From Limnobacter sp. CACIAM 66H1 (GTDB lineage Bacteria > Pseudomonadota > Gammaproteobacteria > Burkholderiales > Burkholderiaceae_B), in contig NZ_LUJK01000033.1 of the NCBI RefSeq assembly GCF_001601825.1, forward strand, positions 1-34,564: a stretch of 34,564 bases of DNA. Reading direction: 5' to 3'. The notes below the pieces were generated by a model, which ran no database searches, was not told the DNA's origin, and saw nothing but the letters and a program-made list of their open reading frames with translations. The translations under genes were made by a program, and so were the position numbers. The first letter of the stretch is position 1. Each line of letters starts with the position of its first letter. Of the stretch, positions 33,906 to 34,564 are shown one piece after another.

Positions 33906-34369
33906 TGTTGGGCTTGGTGCTGGTGACTCATGCGCCTTTGGGTGACGCCATTGCCCAATGCGTGAAACACGTGATGGGTTCTTTGCCTGATGGACTGGCT
34001 GTGGTGGATGTGCCTGCGGATGAAGACATTGAACAGTCTGTGCAGCGCATTCAAGCCGCTGCGCGGCAGGTTCATGCGGGTGAAGGAGTGGTGTTTTTGA
34101 CTGACCTGTTTGGTGCAACTCCTTCCAATGCCGCGGTGCGTGCTGGCGTGGAATCGTTGAATTTGCCGACTGTGCTGGTCTCGGGCTGCAATCTACCCAT
34201 GGTGCTGCGTGCACTTGGGTTTCGGGATTTGCCCATCAATGAAGTGGCCGAACGTTTGGTCATGGGCGGCCGAAACGGTATCGTAAGCACTGGTGCAACA
34301 GCGCCACAACGTCAAACCTTTAACCCGGCGAAGAACGATGATTCAGCAAGAAATCACCATCAGCAATAA
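33905..34369 (+). CDS. PTS EIIA component, mannose family
   Basis: This 154-residue cytoplasmic protein accepts phosphate from HPr at a histidine. The motif LVTHAPLGDA (His9) is the phosphorylation site, and LTDLFGATPSNAA is the EIIA-Man signature. No EIIB/C/D genes are seen in the window. In many betaproteobacteria this incomplete PTS (EIIA, HPr, EI) serves regulation rather than sugar uptake. The gene overlaps gshB by one base, and its 3' end overlaps the HPr start by 32 bases in another frame. Confidence 0.92.
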   Translation: MLGLVLVTHAPLGDAIAQCVKHVMGSLPDGLAVVDVPADEDIEQSVQRIQAAARQVHAGEGVVFLTDLFGATPSNAAVRAGVESLNLPTVLVSGCNLPMVLRALGFRDLPINEVAERLVMGGRNGIVSTGATAPQRQTFNPAKNDDSARNHHQQ

Positions 34370-34564
34370 ACTGGGCCTGCATGCACGGGCTTCGGTCAAA
34401 TTGACACAGACGGCCAGCCGTTTTCAGTCCGAAGTGTGGATTGGCAAGGCAGGCCGGCGCGTGAATGCAAAAAGTATCATGGGTGTCATGATGTTGGCCG
34501 CAGGGAAAGGACACAATGTGCTTCTTGAAGCGGAGGGCAGTGACGAGGCTGAAGCCATCGCCGC
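34338..34564 (+). CDS. ptsH: HPr phosphocarrier protein, cut by the window end
   Basis: HPr carries phosphate from EI to EIIA. The 75 residues visible include the active site KLGLHARASVKL (His15) and the region around Ser46 (KSIMGVMMLAAG). The ATG at 34338 matches the family start (MIQQEITI). The last residues and the stop are outside the window; the gene for enzyme I is expected next. Confidence 0.95.
   Translation, partial: MIQQEITISNKLGLHARASVKLTQTASRFQSEVWIGKAGRRVNAKSIMGVMMLAAGKGHNVLLEAEGSDEAEAIA

Overview
The window looks like a chromosomal segment of a betaproteobacterium of the order Burkholderiales, at moderate G+C. The arguments are the gshA-gshB-EIIA(Man)-HPr order, the porin-glnK-amtB group, ubiK next to comM, and the gene types. 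A Limnobacter-like genus is possible but is only a guess. The key event is the insertion of a complete Tn7-like transposon into comM (Mg-chelatase-like competence helicase). The ends can be placed to the base: element 8967-27404 (18,438 bp), 5-bp target duplication TCCGC (8962-8966 and 27405-27409), terminal inverted repeats starting TGTTA-N-TTCTA, and three TGCGACT-type repeats at each end. Removing the element and one duplication restores a comM frame of about 525 codons.

Left host flank (1-8966): an ECF sigma/anti-sigma pair; a DUF4394 lipoprotein whose ribosome binding site lies in an inverted repeat; a Crp/Fnr-family regulator; an Mpo1-like (DUF962) membrane protein; a DUF1840 protein; a small lipoprotein coupled to an MFS transporter and an Fe-S (heterodisulfide-reductase-like) protein; then the 3' part of comM.

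Element (8967-27404): a tightly coupled transposition operon tnsA-tnsB-tnsC-tniQ plus a fifth gene encoding six tandem four-cysteine zinc ribbons. This order matches the tniC-A-B-D-E order I recall for Tn6022/AbaR elements, which also insert in comM. Cargo follows: a patatin-like phospholipase with a membrane-anchored SPOR-like partner; a decayed TnsE-like gene (in-frame stop plus frameshift); a five-gene minus-strand operon (AbrB-like protein, N6-adenine DNA methyltransferase, a kinase with two GHKL ATPase domains, a receiver protein with a C-terminal zinc-binding motif, an unknown protein); a HEPN-domain protein; and a Xre/ParS-type antitoxin with no RES toxin. The five-gene operon is the best candidate for an undescribed defence or signalling system. 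It joins DNA modification with a phosphorelay, and I do not recognise it as a named system.

Right host flank (27405-34564): the 5' part of comM, ubiK, a TorF-type porin gene with a near-perfect NtrC site and a sigma-54 promoter upstream, glnK, amtB, then the coupled series gshA-gshB-EIIA(Man)-ptsH, with ptsH cut by the window end. No rRNA, tRNA or CRISPR array was seen.
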